This document shows positions 1 to 11,419 of a stretch of DNA of 64,000 bases, piece by piece. The stretch spans positions 93,909,842 to 93,973,841 of the forward strand of contig CM070874.1 of assembly GCA_036365515.1 (NCBI GenBank). The letters run 5' to 3'. A model generated the notes under the pieces. It was not told the DNA's origin. It saw nothing but the letters and a program-made list of their open reading frames with translations, and did no database searches. The stretch is from Torymus aiolomorphi (taxonomy: Eukaryota; Arthropoda; Insecta; Hymenoptera; Torymidae). Position numbers and translations under genes: made by a program. The stretch's first letter is position 1. Each line of letters begins with the position of its first letter.

Positions 1-90
1 ATAACTAGTTCTTAGCCAAAAAGGGCGGGGCACCGAGATTTACACACAAAAGTAAGGACGCAATGACGAACTACCTATAAAATTCATGAG
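1..90. repeat. Left arm of an inverted repeat paired with 2429-2518
   Basis: These bases are the reverse complement of 2429-2518, with only scattered mismatches. The palindrome encloses the composite insertion at 92-1881. The window begins inside or at the edge of this arm, so its true outer limit is not visible. Confidence 0.85.
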
Positions 91-91
91 T

Positions 92-1881
92 AATAGTAGA
101 TTTTCTTACAAGGGGGGAAAATGGAACTTTCGCAGGCATGTGATATGACGACCGAGGCGAAGCCGAGGCCGTCATATCACGTGCATGCAGGAGTTCCATT
201 TAAGGGGGCTAGACACCTTTTTTCTCTGAAATAAGAAGTCACATTTTAATACATAAATGTAAACTAATTATTTCATACTTTTTACATATAAAAGTGGGTA
301 TATTTACCTTACCTTAAAACTTTCTCCGATGGGCCTTTTATATGGTCCAGAACCATAGTCATCGATGAAACAAGTTTTTTCACTATCCGTAAGCTTTGAA
401 ATTTTCCTGTGGATGGATTGACTCCAGATTTGAACTAAATTACTCCTGAATAGTATAATTCTCATATGAGTGTAGGGATTTAGGATTAAATGTCGGAAAA
501 AATTTTTAAATCAGAAAAATTATGAAAAAATATAAAAAATTTTAAAAAATTAAAAAAAAACTCTTGAAAAACAGCACAATTTTTTTTTCTCATTAGATCA
601 AAAATCCCTACACTCATATGAGAATTATACTATTCAGGAGTAATTTAGTTCAAATCTGGAGTCAATCCATCCACAGGAAAATTTCAAAGCTTACGGATAG
701 TGAAAAAACTTGTTTCATCGATGACTATGGTTCTGGACCATATAAAAGGCCCATCGGAGAAAGTTTTAAGGTAAGGTAAATATACCCACTTTTATATGTA
801 AAAAGTATGAAATAATTAGTTTACATTTATGTATTAAAATGTGACTTCTTATTTCAGAGAAAAAAGGTGTCTAGCCCCCTTAACCCCCGTGTAAGAAATA
901 GTATTTTTCTCTATTCCCGGGCGAAAGTGCATTAATTAATCAGTCTAGAAAAGTCGAAAATTATCGTCTTTCCTGCGGTGACATCAACTCTGCGCAGCCA
1001 TGTTTTTACTTTCGCGCTATGCTTTGATAGCGTTAGCGACTTCACGTCGTTCTTGTAGTTTGCAGGTTATATTTTTCAATTTTATTTTACCTGTCGCAAT
1101 TGGTTTTTCCCGATGCGCGCGTTTATGTGTGTTCGATGTCCGCCCAACATTTGCAGCACGAGCGTAGCGAGTGCTGCTGATTGGGGCGGGCATCGAAAAT
1201 ACATGAACAAGCAGATTGTTACATACTCATGTGAGTCAAGAGAAAGAACGATAGAGAGATAGATAGATAAATAGACAAATCTTTATTCTGCCTTTTTGGC
1301 AAAAATTAGAAAATACATTAAAAGGTATAAAATTATAAATTTCAGTCAATTACAATAGAATACAATAACAATTTAGTTCATTATGTCGTAAAATACATAA
1401 GAGATATAAAAGATTTATCAAAAACATAACAATGCAAAAGAAAACTAAAAAGAGAATCTTTGAAATAATAAATAAGAGAAGAATAAATAATAAATAAAAT
1501 ACTTATAAAAATACTTATACGAATATCATAATGTTCCGCCAATAGGCTAAAATAGAGAGAGATAAAGGGAGATAGGGAGAGAGAGAGGATATTTCCAAAT
1601 AAATAAACACGAATTCATAGTAGCCCAACTTTCTAGAGAGCACCACGCTCCCGATGCGAGACAGTTCCGCGCCGAAGTCGCACACTTTCGCGACTTCCGC
1701 GCGGCAAAGTCCCAATCCGCTGTATCGTATATGGGGTTAGGCTATTCAGAACACTGCTCACAGAGCTTTCGGTCGCGTGTGAAACAAGTGACGTACGCAG
1801 TGGGCAAAAGTGCTTCTTCTTCTAGTGTAAACAAACGGTGAAAACGCGTACTTTCGCTCGAGGAATAGAGAAAAATTATTT
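92..1881. mobile_element. Composite dispersed element A, copy 1 (interrupted by a TTAA element)
   Basis: Shares its full sequence with 10015-11122. It starts at tagtagattttctta and ends at gaatagagaaaaattatt. The first part is a hairpin of about 130 bp: the opening and the stretch near 884-905 are inverted, with gtgatatgacg/cgtcatatcac arms inside. The rest includes a hairpin at 1140-1200 around GAGCGTAGCGAG and a GATA-rich stretch near 1255-1275. No coding capacity is recognised. This copy is longer than copy 2 because the palindrome at 203-879 inserted into it. Confidence 0.75.
203..879. mobile_element. Palindromic TTAA-target element (piggyBac-like MITE), copy 1
   Basis: About 677 bp, almost entirely two inverted arms from gggggctagacacc to ggtgtctagccccc, around an A/T-rich centre near 500-590. 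It is flanked by TTAA at 199-202 and 880-883. The paralogous element A copy has a single TTAA at about 10130-10133 at the same point, so the empty site is in this window. TTAA duplication is the hallmark of piggyBac-type transposition. The terminal bases differ from the usual CCC start, so the superfamily is inferred. A second copy lies at 58979-59655. Confidence 0.9.
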
Positions 1882-3300
1882 CACGCATTAATGTTATAGG
1901 TAGCCTGTCTGCGTGCCTTCGCTTACAAGCACGGAAATCGCTTCCCCCTCCTATTTGAGTTTAGGAATTATTGAATTATTCATTTTTTATTAGCCCGTCC
2001 GCGCTGCTCCAATTTCCGCGTGAAACTCGATTCATCTACGTACATATGTTTAATAATTATTTGCTCATTCATTTTATAGGTAGCCGATCTGCGTGCTTTT
2101 ACGTTTAAGCACGGAACTGGCATCCCCGCCTTCTGTGATTTAAAATTTATTTAATTATTAATTTCATTATTCATAGCTCATTTGCGCTGCTCTACTGCAC
2201 TACGTCGAACTGGCTGCCACTGTCTACCTAGATTTAAAACTACTTGCCTCTTAATTACATGGGTTGTCCGTCTACGTGTTTCAGTTTACAATGTGGAAAT
2301 TCCCTTCCCAGTCTATTTTGGTTTAGTAATTATTTAATTATTAATTTTAGCATTAATATCCCGATGGGATGCTCCACTTTCTGCGTCAAACTCGTTACCC
2401 CTACCGACTTACGTTTAAATATTATTTACTCATGAATTTTATAGGTAGTTCGTCATTGCGTCCTTACTTTTGTGTGTAAATCTCGGTGCCCCGTCCTTTT
2501 TGGCTAAGAACTAGTTATATTTGACTCATAATCTTATTATTCACCCGACTGCGCGCCTCCAGTTTTCTGCGTCAAACTGCGTGCCTCCACTTTCAGGTAC
2601 GGAACTGGCATCCACCGCCTGTTTTGCTTTCAGTATTATTAAATTATTAATATTATTAATAATAGCCCGTCTGCGCGGTTCCAGTTTACGGCGTCGAACT
2701 CGGTTTTCCTGCCTATTTACGTTTAAAAATCACTACTTGCTTCTTGATTGGATAGGTTGCCCATCTGCGCGTTTTCAGTTTAATATGTGAATATTCCTCC
2801 CCCGCCTGTTTCGGTATAGGAATTATCTAATTATGATTTTTTCTATTAATAGCCCGTCTGCGCTGCTCCACTTTCTGCATCAAACTCGCTTCTCCTATTT
2901 ACAACTTACGTTTCAAAATTACTTGCTTATTAATTTTATAGGTAGCTAATTGTCAGCGTGGCTTAACTTTCAAGCATGGAACTACCTTCCCCCGCAACCA
3001 GAAATAATTCGATCACTAACTTCATATAGGTAGCCTGTTTGCACACCATAACTATCGTGCGTTGAATTTGCTTTCCCGCCAGCTATTGTGGTTAAAAAAT
3101 TATTCGATTCAGTATTAATATTATTCGATAATTGGTATCAGCCTGCGGGCGCACCTCCATTTTATGCACAAACTTGCCTCTCATGCCTACTTAGGTTTAG
3201 GAATTTTTTGAATATTAAATTTATTGTCAGCCTGCCTGGGCGCCTTCCCTCTTGTGCGTATAACTTGCTTTTCCTGCCTAAGTAGAAGCGTGTTTTTAAT
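1882..3300. repeat. Degenerate satellite-like tandem repeats
   Basis: Repeats alternate an A/T block (ttatttaattatta), a block such as agcccgtctgcgctgctcca, a segment like cgtcaaactcg, and a ccccgcct block. Two related half units of about 95 bp can be followed through the stretch. The order of blocks matches the 92-bp satellite at 39284-42236. Part of it (about 2595-3300) recurs inverted at 11420-12212. Short open frames here follow the repeat and are not taken as genes. Confidence 0.7.
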
Positions 3301-5750
3301 TTTCTATGAACACTCTCGATAAAATAAATTATTTCTTCTAATTGTGTTAAGGGGATGTGCAACCCTGATTTCAATATTTTTTTTAATCAACATTCAAACA
3401 TTTATTTGGAAAAAGACGGCTGTCAAGCGCTCCGTACACGCAAACACTATATGCAGATTTTTTTCTGGATAATTCTATTGATATTTGCGTGAGTTATGCT
3501 CGTTTGAAAAGTAGGTCAATTGTAGATTCCTACTTAACGACAGTACGGTTTTTATTTAATTAAATAAATTCTCATCATTTTTTGGAAAAAGACGTCTGTC
3601 AAGCGCTCCGTACACGCAAACACTATATGCAGATTTTTTTCTGAATAATTCTATTGATATTTGCGTGAGTTATGCTCGTTTGAAAAATAACGTCGGTACT
3701 CACATCCCCTTAAAGAGAAATGTTTGCAGTTTTAGTTATGAATATATAAATACCGATTAAAACTAATAACATTTTTCTTCTATGTTAAAAGTGTAAAGCA
3801 TTTCTTTTTATATTGAAATAATATAAGTGTTCCTACCGAGGGTCTACATTTGACGAAGTGTTTCTAGGTGGTACATTTACCTTACTTAGATTTAGAAATT
3901 ATTTGATGGATATCTTTACCTGTTGCCTGTCACCTGCTCCCACTTCTATCCTGCGTAGAACTTACGTATAAATAATTTTTTTCAGTTTTTATGCTGGTAA
4001 AAAAATTATGTAAAAAGATGTTAACTTTGACCCATAGCCGAAAGATTTTGTTTTAAAAAGATTAAACACTATGTAATTAGGAAGAATTATGAACTGTTGA
4101 ATAATGTTATAAAATGTATGATTTTGAAGATATAAAAATAAAAAATTTTTATTGCTAATTCTACACATAATTAATTACAAATAAATATAATGATTTGAGA
4201 AATTATAATCGAGATAATTTCTATTAATTGTAGAGTATTTCGTGGAAATATTGTTTGAACAACTAACTAAGCAAGTTGGACTCGAATAAATAAAAATTGA
4301 TTGAATATAAGTATATTTTTTAATTCAAAGAGTTTAAGAGCAACATTCAAAGAAAAAACACTTCAACAAGTTTCACGGATCTAATATTTTTATGACAATT
4401 AAATTAACTTTTTCTGGTATTTTATGTTTTTAGTCTGTCATTGTTTGTAAATATATACTTGGAAAAAGGTGTGAGAGAAAATTAGAACAACATTTATGAA
4501 ATGACATACAACATTTATTACATTTCATGAAATTCCATGTTTTAAACGTACTTCAGAAATACAATGCAAGAAATTCATTATCGGCTTAGACATTATGGTA
4601 TTATATTTACTACATGTACTCTTACGCTTGTTTTGTAATTCAACATAAATGAGATATTTTATTTTGTTTGTTGCAAATACTTTTAATTTATCAATCACCA
4701 TAATTTAGTCGCTAAAACAATAATGGTATTTATGCCAAACTGCAATGCGAGACTCACAACCATACATATATTCATGATCTCACTTTAGTATCAGTATTAG
4801 TGCTAGTGATAATAAAATTTATAATTTCAATCTCAATTAAACTGATTTATAGTCCTACTTCTTCGACAAAATGTAGAATACTCTTGTAACTCAAGCCAGT
4901 AGTTGCAAACGAATGTCTTTTATCAGCAATAAGTTTAAATCAACTATGTGGCCAGTTGCAACTTGAATAAATAAAAAGTAACCAAATAAGCATATTTTTT
5001 TATTTAAATGATTTCTCCTTTTGGTATTTTGTTTTAGAGTTCATCTCTTATTGTTTGTATAATTATGATCGATAGATTTTATTCAATGTATTTTTTAAAC
5101 TCACTTTAGAAATACTTGACGAGAAATCCATCATCTATTTGCAAAACATTGTATTATGTTTGCTACACATTTTCAATGCTGTTTTTGTAATTTAAAATTA
5201 AGTTTCCTAAAAAATTACTTTATATCATAATACATCAAATATTAACATATTATAAAACTCTAATCAGTCATTATATAACAATATTGGTATTTGTACCAAA
5301 CCATAATATGAAGTGCACGCAGTACATATTTTACATGTGATTTACGTTCACCTATTTTAAAGAAAATTTTAAGAGAAAAATTCTTACATATTAAAGCTTG
5401 ATCCCAGCCAGAAGTTGTAAACGAGTCTGCTGTAACACAGCACAGAGTATGAAATTACTTTTCACTGTAATTAGTATAGACATTGCAATGGCACTTGGGG
5501 ATTGTTTTTTTTTACATGATGTTTTTCTTGTTTCTAATATTTTCTTCTTCACTAGCCGCAAAACTATTTTATAATTATTTAATAATCTGAAGGTTGAGAA
5601 CTGTAAACTTAATGCACATTCTTATTGTCCTCTTCATGTCTGATGTCTGATTGTCCGAATGAGTAATCTTCAATTTATACGTCTCTTGTCAATACATATT
5701 CGCATTCTGAATGTACCGTCTTCTCTGAAATAAGAAATCGCAGTGAACGA
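2595..5750. repeat. Left arm of giant inverted repeat (partner about 6960-12212)
   Basis: Long blocks are reverse complements of the right arm: 2595-2800 with 12000-12212, 3830-4000 with 11120-11290, 4021-4140 with 9850-9990, 4261-4350 with 9470-9535, 4850-4930 with 8281-8345, 5400-5500 with 7715-7800, and 5590-5740 with 6965-7110. The arm is about 3.1 kb. The partner is longer because it took later insertions and a local triplication. Confidence 0.9.
3351..3709. mobile_element. 359-bp TTAA-target element with internal direct repeats
   Basis: Flanked by TTAA at 3347-3350 and 3710-3713. The ends are inverted (ggggatgtg / cacatcccc). The opposite arm of the giant palindrome has an unoccupied TTAA at this point (about 11385). 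Inside are two direct copies of a block of about 105 bp, at 3409 and 3582, beginning ggaaaaagacg and containing tcaagcgctccgtacacg. No ORF. Probably non-autonomous and piggyBac-like. Confidence 0.85.
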
Positions 5751-5776
5751 GTAAAGTGATATTGATATTATGAGAA

Positions 5777-6806
5777 TACACGGAGAAAAATTTGATTTGG
5801 AAAATTACCATTAATCTTATCAAAGTGAAGATATACTCTGATTCTGACGCTTTTTACTACTATTATAGGATTTTCTACCATTGTAATGTATTCCTTTTAC
5901 AACTTTCATTTTAAATATTACAAGTGTCGAGATAACTTTCTACTATATTTATATAGCAAAAAATATACATATTGTAATATACTATTAAAAGTATCTTCTT
6001 TTTTTATAAAAAATATGAAACATTACTATATTTTATGGCAAAAACTGCGAAGACTTGATATTCGAATGCAGGAGTTACAAAAATTTTGATATTTAATTCT
6101 AAGTTTTACAATGATTTATGGTAAAAATTATGATGTGTGAAATGCGCATGCGCGCGGCGAACACGCGCAGTCTGCTGCTCTGTCTTACCGACGTCCCTAA
6201 TTTTCAGGTTATCTAGATCTCACACAATATGTTTTGCAACACAAAACTGGTCGGATATAATAAATTCCTATTTATTTTTACTTTTATAAATACATTATCA
6301 GTTGCTAATTTTCCATTACGTTAATTGTAATGCCATATATTAATTGAAATTCAACAACGCGTCTAACTCAAATCTGCCATACATCTAGCGATAGCTAATG
6401 TACAAGTTCCAAAAATTTGTAGTCTAATGTTGTTATGGGTAAGTGGTTAGAGCGTCCGACTGCCGTGCCAAGGGTCGAAGGATCGAATCCTGCCTCCGTC
6501 GAAAAAAAATTTTTAATTTTCTTTATTCTTTACTTTAATTTATTTCTTGTATTTCTTGTATTAATAATATATGTGTGAGCAACCTTGAAATATATAGAAT
6601 ATCACGAATAACCACGATAACGGAAATAAAAATAAAATTTTTAAAATTTTTGACTCGAAAAATATTTCCTATACGAGTTGTTATAAAATTTACCATATTA
6701 AATTGGAAACATTAATAGGAAATTTGTCTGTCTTCATTTTACTATGAAAAATTGTAATTTTTCCTATAGAAATTTGTAAATTTTGCTACACGATTTCTCT
6801 CCGTGT
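5777..6806. mobile_element. Possible MITE with CACGGAGAAA terminal inverted repeats (palindrome spacer)
   Basis: The spacer between the giant arms begins with tacacggagaaa and ends with tttctctccgtgta, an inverted pair with TA at each edge. This could be a TA-target MITE sitting at the palindrome centre. The interior is A/T-rich and contains a tRNA-like segment at 6430-6501. No empty site is available, so the element call is tentative. Confidence 0.4.
6430..6501 (+). repeat. tRNA-derived SINE-like or tRNA pseudogene segment
   Basis: Contains an A-box-like taagtggttagagcg and a B-box-like ggatcgaatcc at tRNA-like spacing, followed by an A-run. The acceptor ends do not pair convincingly, and the T stem has a mismatch, so it is not called as a functional tRNA. 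The A-rich 3' tail fits a tRNA-derived retroposon. Confidence 0.55.
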
Positions 6807-8406
6807 ATGCAGAAACACGTCTTGAAACGATGGAGAAAATATCAGATAAGTAACCTATGTCATTATTTAAATTATTTTGTGTATTTGGATAATCATTCAA
6901 ATACTCAAAATATTCTTCAATAAATCTGAATTATTTTTCGAATAAATAGTTTGTGCATTTTTTTATTTCAGAGAAGACGGTACATTCAGAATGCGAATAT
7001 GCATTGACAAAAGACATATAAATTGAAGATTACTCATTCGGACAATCAGACATCAGACATGAAGAGGACAATAAGAATGTGCATTAAGTTTACAGTTCTC
7101 AACCTTCAGATTATGAAATAATTATAAAATAGTTTTGCGGCTAATGAAGAAGAAAATATTAGAAGCAAGAAGAACTAGATCTAGTAAAAAAAAGTAATCA
7201 CTGCACCAAGTGCAGTTGCGATCTCAGCTGCATTTTCTATTTCAAGAGACGGTACATTCAGAATGCACATTGGACAAAGAACTATAAACTGAAGATTATT
7301 CATGAAGACAACCAGACATAAAGAGGACAATACGGATGTGCATTAAGTTTTCAGTTCTCAACCATCAGATTATTAAATAATTATTGAATAGTTTTGTGGC
7401 TAGTGCAGATAAAAATATGAGAAACAAGAAGAACAACATGTAAAAAAGAACAGTTAAATAGTGCAGTTGCGATGACTACTGCATTTTTTATTTTAGAAGA
7501 CGGTATATTAAGAATGCAAATTGACCAAAGAAGTATAAACCGAAGATTATTCATTCAGACAATCAGACATGAAGAGGACAATAAGGGTGTGCATTTAGTT
7601 TACAGCTTTTCACCATCAGATTATTAAATAATTATAAAGCAGTTTTATGGCTAGTGCAGAAAAAAATATTAGAAACAAGAAAAAAATCATGTAAAAAAAA
7701 ACACTCCCCAAGTGCCATTGCAATATCTACTAATTACAGTGAAAAGTAATTTCATACTCTGTGCTGTGTTACAGCAGACTCGTTTACAACTTCTGGCTGG
7801 GATCAAGCTTTAATATGTAAGAACTTTTCTCTTAAAATTTTCTTTAAAATAGGTGAACGTCAATCACATGTACAATATGTACTGTGTGCACTTCATATTA
7901 TGGTTTCGTACAAATACCAATATTGTTATATAGTGACTGATTAGAGTTTTATAATATGTTAATATTTGATATATTATGATATAAAGTAACTTTTTAGGAA
8001 ACTTAATTTTAAATTACAAAAGCAGCATTGAAAATGTGTAGCAAACATAATACAATGTTGTGCAAATAGATGATGGATTTTTCGCCAAGTATTTCTAAAG
8101 TGAGTTTAAAAAATACATTGAATAAAATCTATCGATCATAATTATACAAACAATAAGAGATGAACTCTAAAACAAAATACCAAAAGGAGAAATCATTTAA
8201 ATAAAAAAATATGCTTATTTGGTTACTTTTTATTTATTCAAGTCGCAACTGGCCACATAGTTGATTTAAACTTATTGCTGATAAAAGACATTCGTTTGCA
8301 ACTACTGGCTTGAGTTACAAGAGTATTCTACATTTTGTCGAAGAAGTAGGACTATAAATCAGTTTAATTGAGATTGAAATTATAAATTTTATTATCACTA
8401 GCACTA

Positions 8407-9006
8407 CCCGGTCAAAAATATCCAGTTGGGAAATCCAACTGGATTTTCCAAGAGGGAAATCCAGCTGGGGAAGAGTGGATTCCAGCTGGATTTTGGTGGA
8501 TTTCCAGTCGGATTCCCAGTTGATGATATCAAATATTCCCACCCATTTTTAACTGGATTAAATGGAAATCCACTTATAATAAATGGGAATTCCTGGGCGA
8601 AGGCGGAAATCCATGTAAAAATCCAGTTAAATGTTTGTGGGAATCCACCTAACTTTCGCATTTCTATTAAATGGGAATCCACTCAAAATTTTACTTAATA
8701 ATAAATGGGAATCCCAGCGTGACGGCGAAAATCCATGTAAAAATCCAGTTTAATATAGATGGGAATCCATCTAACTTTCGCTTTTCTATTCAATGGAAAT
8801 CCAGTTAATAATGCATAGGAATCCTGTTATATCTAGGTGGGAATCCACTTAAATATCCAGTTAAAAATGGGTGGGAATATTTGGTATCATCAACTGGGAA
8901 TCCGACGGGAAATCCACCAAAATCCAGCTGGAATCCACTCTTCCCCAGCTGGATTTCCCTCTTGGAAAATCCAGTTGGATTTCCCAACTGGATATTTTTG
9001 ACCGGG
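8407..9006. mobile_element. 600-bp palindromic TA-target element
   Basis: Starts cccggtcaaaaatatccag and ends with its inverse. It is flanked by TA at 8405-8406 and 9007-9008. The left arm of the giant palindrome has the unoccupied site near 4795-4810, with one TA. The whole interior is built of short variants of tccagttggga, aaatgggaatcc and tccagctgg in both orientations, so it can fold at many scales. TA duplication points to a Tc1/mariner-type MITE. Frames of 60-92 codons here come from the palindrome and are not genes. Confidence 0.9.
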
Positions 9007-9658
9007 TAGTACTGATACTAAAGTGAGATCATCAATATATGTATGGTTGTGAGTCTCGCATCGCAGTTTGGCATAAATACCATTATTGTTTTAGCGACTA
9101 AGTTATGGTGATTGATAAATTAAAAGTATTTGCAACAAACAAAATAAAATATCTCATTTATGTTGAATTACAAAACAAGCGTAAGAGTACATGTAGTAAA
9201 TATAATACCATAATGTCTAAGCCGATAATGAATTTCTTGCATTGTATTTCTGAAGTACGTTTAAAACATGGAATTTCATGAAATGTAATAAATGTTGTAT
9301 GTCATTTCATAAATGATGTTCTAATTTTCTCTCACACCTTTTTCCAAGCATATATTTACAAACAATGACAGACTAAAAACATAAAATACCAGAAAAAGTT
9401 AATGTAATTATCATAAAAATATTAGATCCATGAAACTTGTTGAAGTGTATTTACTTTGAATGTTGCTCTTAAACTCTTTGAATTAAAAAATATACTTATA
9501 TTCAATCAATTTTTATTTATTCGAGTCCAACTTACTTAGTTAGTTGTTCAAACAATATTTCCACGAAATACTCTACAATTAATAGAAATTATCTCGATAA
9601 TAATTTCTCAAATCATTATATTTATTTGTAATTAATTATGTGTAGAATTAGCAATAAA

Positions 9659-9846
9659 TAGTACATTACGATACGGGTGTGGAAGGTGATTATTTACCGC
9701 AGGAGACAATTTTCGCACGAGCGAAGCGACTGCGAAAAGTCGAATGCGGTAAAAATCACCTTACGCACCAGTGTCGTACCGTATTTTACACCACGAGAGC
9801 CGAATAATCATATTAAAGTTATGATTTTGAGGTTAGAGTGGTGTAA
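9659..9846. mobile_element. 188-bp hairpin element (mirror-core family), copy 1
   Basis: Absent from the homologous position in the left arm (about 4140-4150), which fixes both ends. It begins tagtacattacgatacggg and ends near gaggttagagtggtgtaa. It contains the hairpin gattatttaccgc / gcggtaaaaatcacc around cgcacgagcgaagcga. A second copy is at 14227-14416. No ORF. Superfamily not known. Confidence 0.85.
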
Positions 9847-10014
9847 AATTTTTTATTTTTATATCTTCCAAAATCATACATTTTATTACATTTTTCAACA
9901 GTTCATAATTCTTCCTAATTACATAGTGTTTAATCTTTTTAAAACAAAATCTTTCGGCTATGGGTCAAAGTTAACATCTTTTTATATCATTTTTTACCAG
10001 CATAAAAACTGAAA

Positions 10015-11122
10015 AATAGTAGATTTTCTTACTAGGGGGGAAAATGGAACTTTCGCAGGCACGTGATATGACGACCGAGGCGAAGCCGAAGCCGTCATAT
10101 CACGTGCATGCAAGAGTTCCATTTAACCCCCGTGTAAGAAATAGTATTTTTCTCTATTCCCGGGCGAAAGTGCGTTAATTAATCGAAAATTAATAAATTA
10201 AGTCGAAAATCATCGTCTTTCCTATCAACTCTGCGCAGCCATGTTTTTACTTTCGCCCTATGCTTTGATAGCGTTAGCGACTTCACGTCGTTCTTGTTTT
10301 TTTTTGCAGGTTATATTTTTCAATTTTATTTTACCTGTCGCAATTGGTTTTTCTCGATGCGCGCGTTTATGTGTGTTCGATGCCCGCCCAACATTTGCAG
10401 CATGAGCGTAGCGAGTGCTGCTGGTTGGGGCGGGCATCGAAAATACACGAACAAGTAGATTGTTACATACTCGTGTGAGTCAAGAGAAAGAGGGATAGAG
10501 AGATAGATAGATAAATAGGTAAATCTTTATTCTGCCTTTTCGGCAAAAATTAGAAAATACATTAAAAGGTATAAAATTATAAATTTCAGTCAATTCCAAT
10601 AGAATACAATAACAATTTAGTTCATTATGTCGTAAAATACATAAGAGATATAAAAGATTTATCAAAAACATAACAATGCAAAATAAAACTAAAAAGATAA
10701 TCTTTGAAATAATAAATAAGAGAACATGTGGTAAATAAAATACTTATAAAAATACTTATACGAATATCATAATATTCCGCCAATAGGCTAAAATAGAGAG
10801 AGATAAAGAGAGATAGGGAGAGAGAGAGGATATTTCCAAATAAATAAACATGAATTCATAGTAGAGCATCCTTTTTGAGAGCACCACGCTCCCGATGCGA
10901 GACAGTTCCGCGCCGAAGTCGCACCCTTTCGTGACTTCCGCGCGGCAAAGTCATAATCCGCTGTATCGTATATGGGGTTAGGCTATTCAAAACATTGTTC
11001 ATAGAGCTTTCGGTCGAGCGTGAAACAAGTGACGCACGCAGTGGGCAAAAGTGCTTCTTCTTCTAGTGTAAACAAACGGTGAAAACGCGTACTTTCGCTC
11101 GAGGAATAGAGAAAAATTATTT
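10015..11122. mobile_element. Composite dispersed element A, copy 2 (uninterrupted)
   Basis: Near-identical to 92-1881 without the 677-bp TTAA palindrome. Its own empty site lies in the left palindrome arm near 3965-3985 (aaaaaattattt). The flanks suggest a short A/T-rich target duplication such as AAAAAT. It contains the opening hairpin (10017-10146), the GAGCGTAGCGAG hairpin (about 10385-10440) and a GATA-rich segment. No protein recognised. Confidence 0.8.
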
Positions 11123-11419
11123 ATATGTAAGTTCTACGCAGGATAGTAATCGGAGCAGGTGACAGGCTACAGGTAAAGATATCCATTAAATAATTTCTAA
11201 ATTTAAGTAAGGTAAATGTACCACCTAGAAACACTTCGTCATATGTAGACCCTCGGTAGGAACACTTATATTATTTCAATATAAAAAGAAATGCTTTACA
11301 CTTTTAACATAGAAGAATAATGTCATTAGTTTTAATCGGTATTTATACATTCATAACTAAAATTCCAAACATTTCTCTTTAACATAATTAGAAGAAATAA
11401 TTTATTTTATCGATAGTGT

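Noticed and set aside
1515..1715. 66-codon minus-strand frame in element A
   Set aside because: Not preserved in the second copy (10015-11122), and no domain.
6430..6501. Functional tRNA gene
   Set aside because: A- and B-box-like sequences are present, but the acceptor stem does not pair. Reported as SINE-like instead.
8404..8987. Several open frames of 60-92 codons rich in GNPTGFSKREIQLGKSGFQL-type peptides
   Set aside because: The same peptide appears on both strands because the 600-bp element is palindromic. There is no start context or family.
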